Source: Achromobacter sp. (lineage in GTDB: Bacteria; Pseudomonadota; Gammaproteobacteria; Burkholderiales; Burkholderiaceae_B). Taken from it: DNA of 5,562 bases. The translations under genes were made by a program, and so were the position numbers. This document shows, piece after piece, positions 5,547-5,562 of the stretch (its first letter is position 1; each line of letters starts with the position of its first letter). The notes under the pieces are model-generated. The model did no database searches, was not told the DNA's origin, and saw only the letters and a list, made by a program, of their open reading frames with translations. The DNA lies in contig DMTA01000369.1 of assembly GCA_003454835.1 (NCBI GenBank), forward strand, positions 1 to 5,562, given 5' to 3'.

Positions 5547-5562
5547 TTCCGATTCCCTCGGG

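Noticed and set aside
5165..5562. A minus-strand frame open from the window end to a TGA at 5165-5167 that overlaps the DUF2501 ATG as ATGA, suggesting a coupled upstream gene
   Set aside because: The product is rich in Arg, Ser, Thr and Pro with no domain-like pattern, third-position GC is much lower than in the real genes, it runs through the palindromic repeat, and no credible start with a ribosome site is seen.

Overview
The window is a high-GC, GC3-biased bacterial segment. Gene content (an NhaR-type LysR regulator divergent from a TerC-family membrane protein, a DUF2501/YjjA-like exported protein, a spermidine-synthase-like protein) fits a betaproteobacterium of the Burkholderiales, perhaps an Achromobacter/Bordetella-type organism. 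That placement is inferred from gene style, not from any search. The first 20 bases are not genomic: they are identical to the 3' end of the Illumina TruSeq adapter, so base 1 is very probably a raw contig end.

Layout from left to right. Positions 1-20 are adapter. Positions 22-1215 (+) are the 3' part of an unrecognised gene cut off by the contig end. It converges, with a 13-base gap, on a spermidine-synthase-like Rossmann protein (2005-1229, -). Upstream of that on the minus strand are a universal stress protein (2539-2120) and a TerC-family integral membrane protein (3546-2554). These two are 14 bases apart and look like an operon. A 148-base divergent intergenic region then leads to nhaR (3695-4609, +). 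NhaR ends 58 bases from the convergent end of a secreted DUF2501 protein (5168-4668, -). The last ~390 bases carry no convincing gene and finish in a cluster of palindromes and triplet repeats that looks like a dispersed intergenic element. It may be the reason the contig stops there.

The coherent part is the centre. NhaR is known in E. coli as a cation-responsive activator of the Na+/H+ antiporter gene nhaA. Here it faces terC-usp rather than nhaA. TerC/Alx proteins are linked to Mn2+ and other metal handling and to alkaline pH, and Usp proteins to general stress, so the simplest reading is a small ion/pH stress module under NhaR control. The terC leader has a hairpin ending exactly at the Shine-Dalgarno sequence, which suggests a second, post-transcriptional layer of control. 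I do not see a new defence or mobile system in this window. The points most worth following are the terC leader, the rewired NhaR context, the atypical active site of the spermidine-synthase-like protein, the terminal palindromic element and the adapter contamination.
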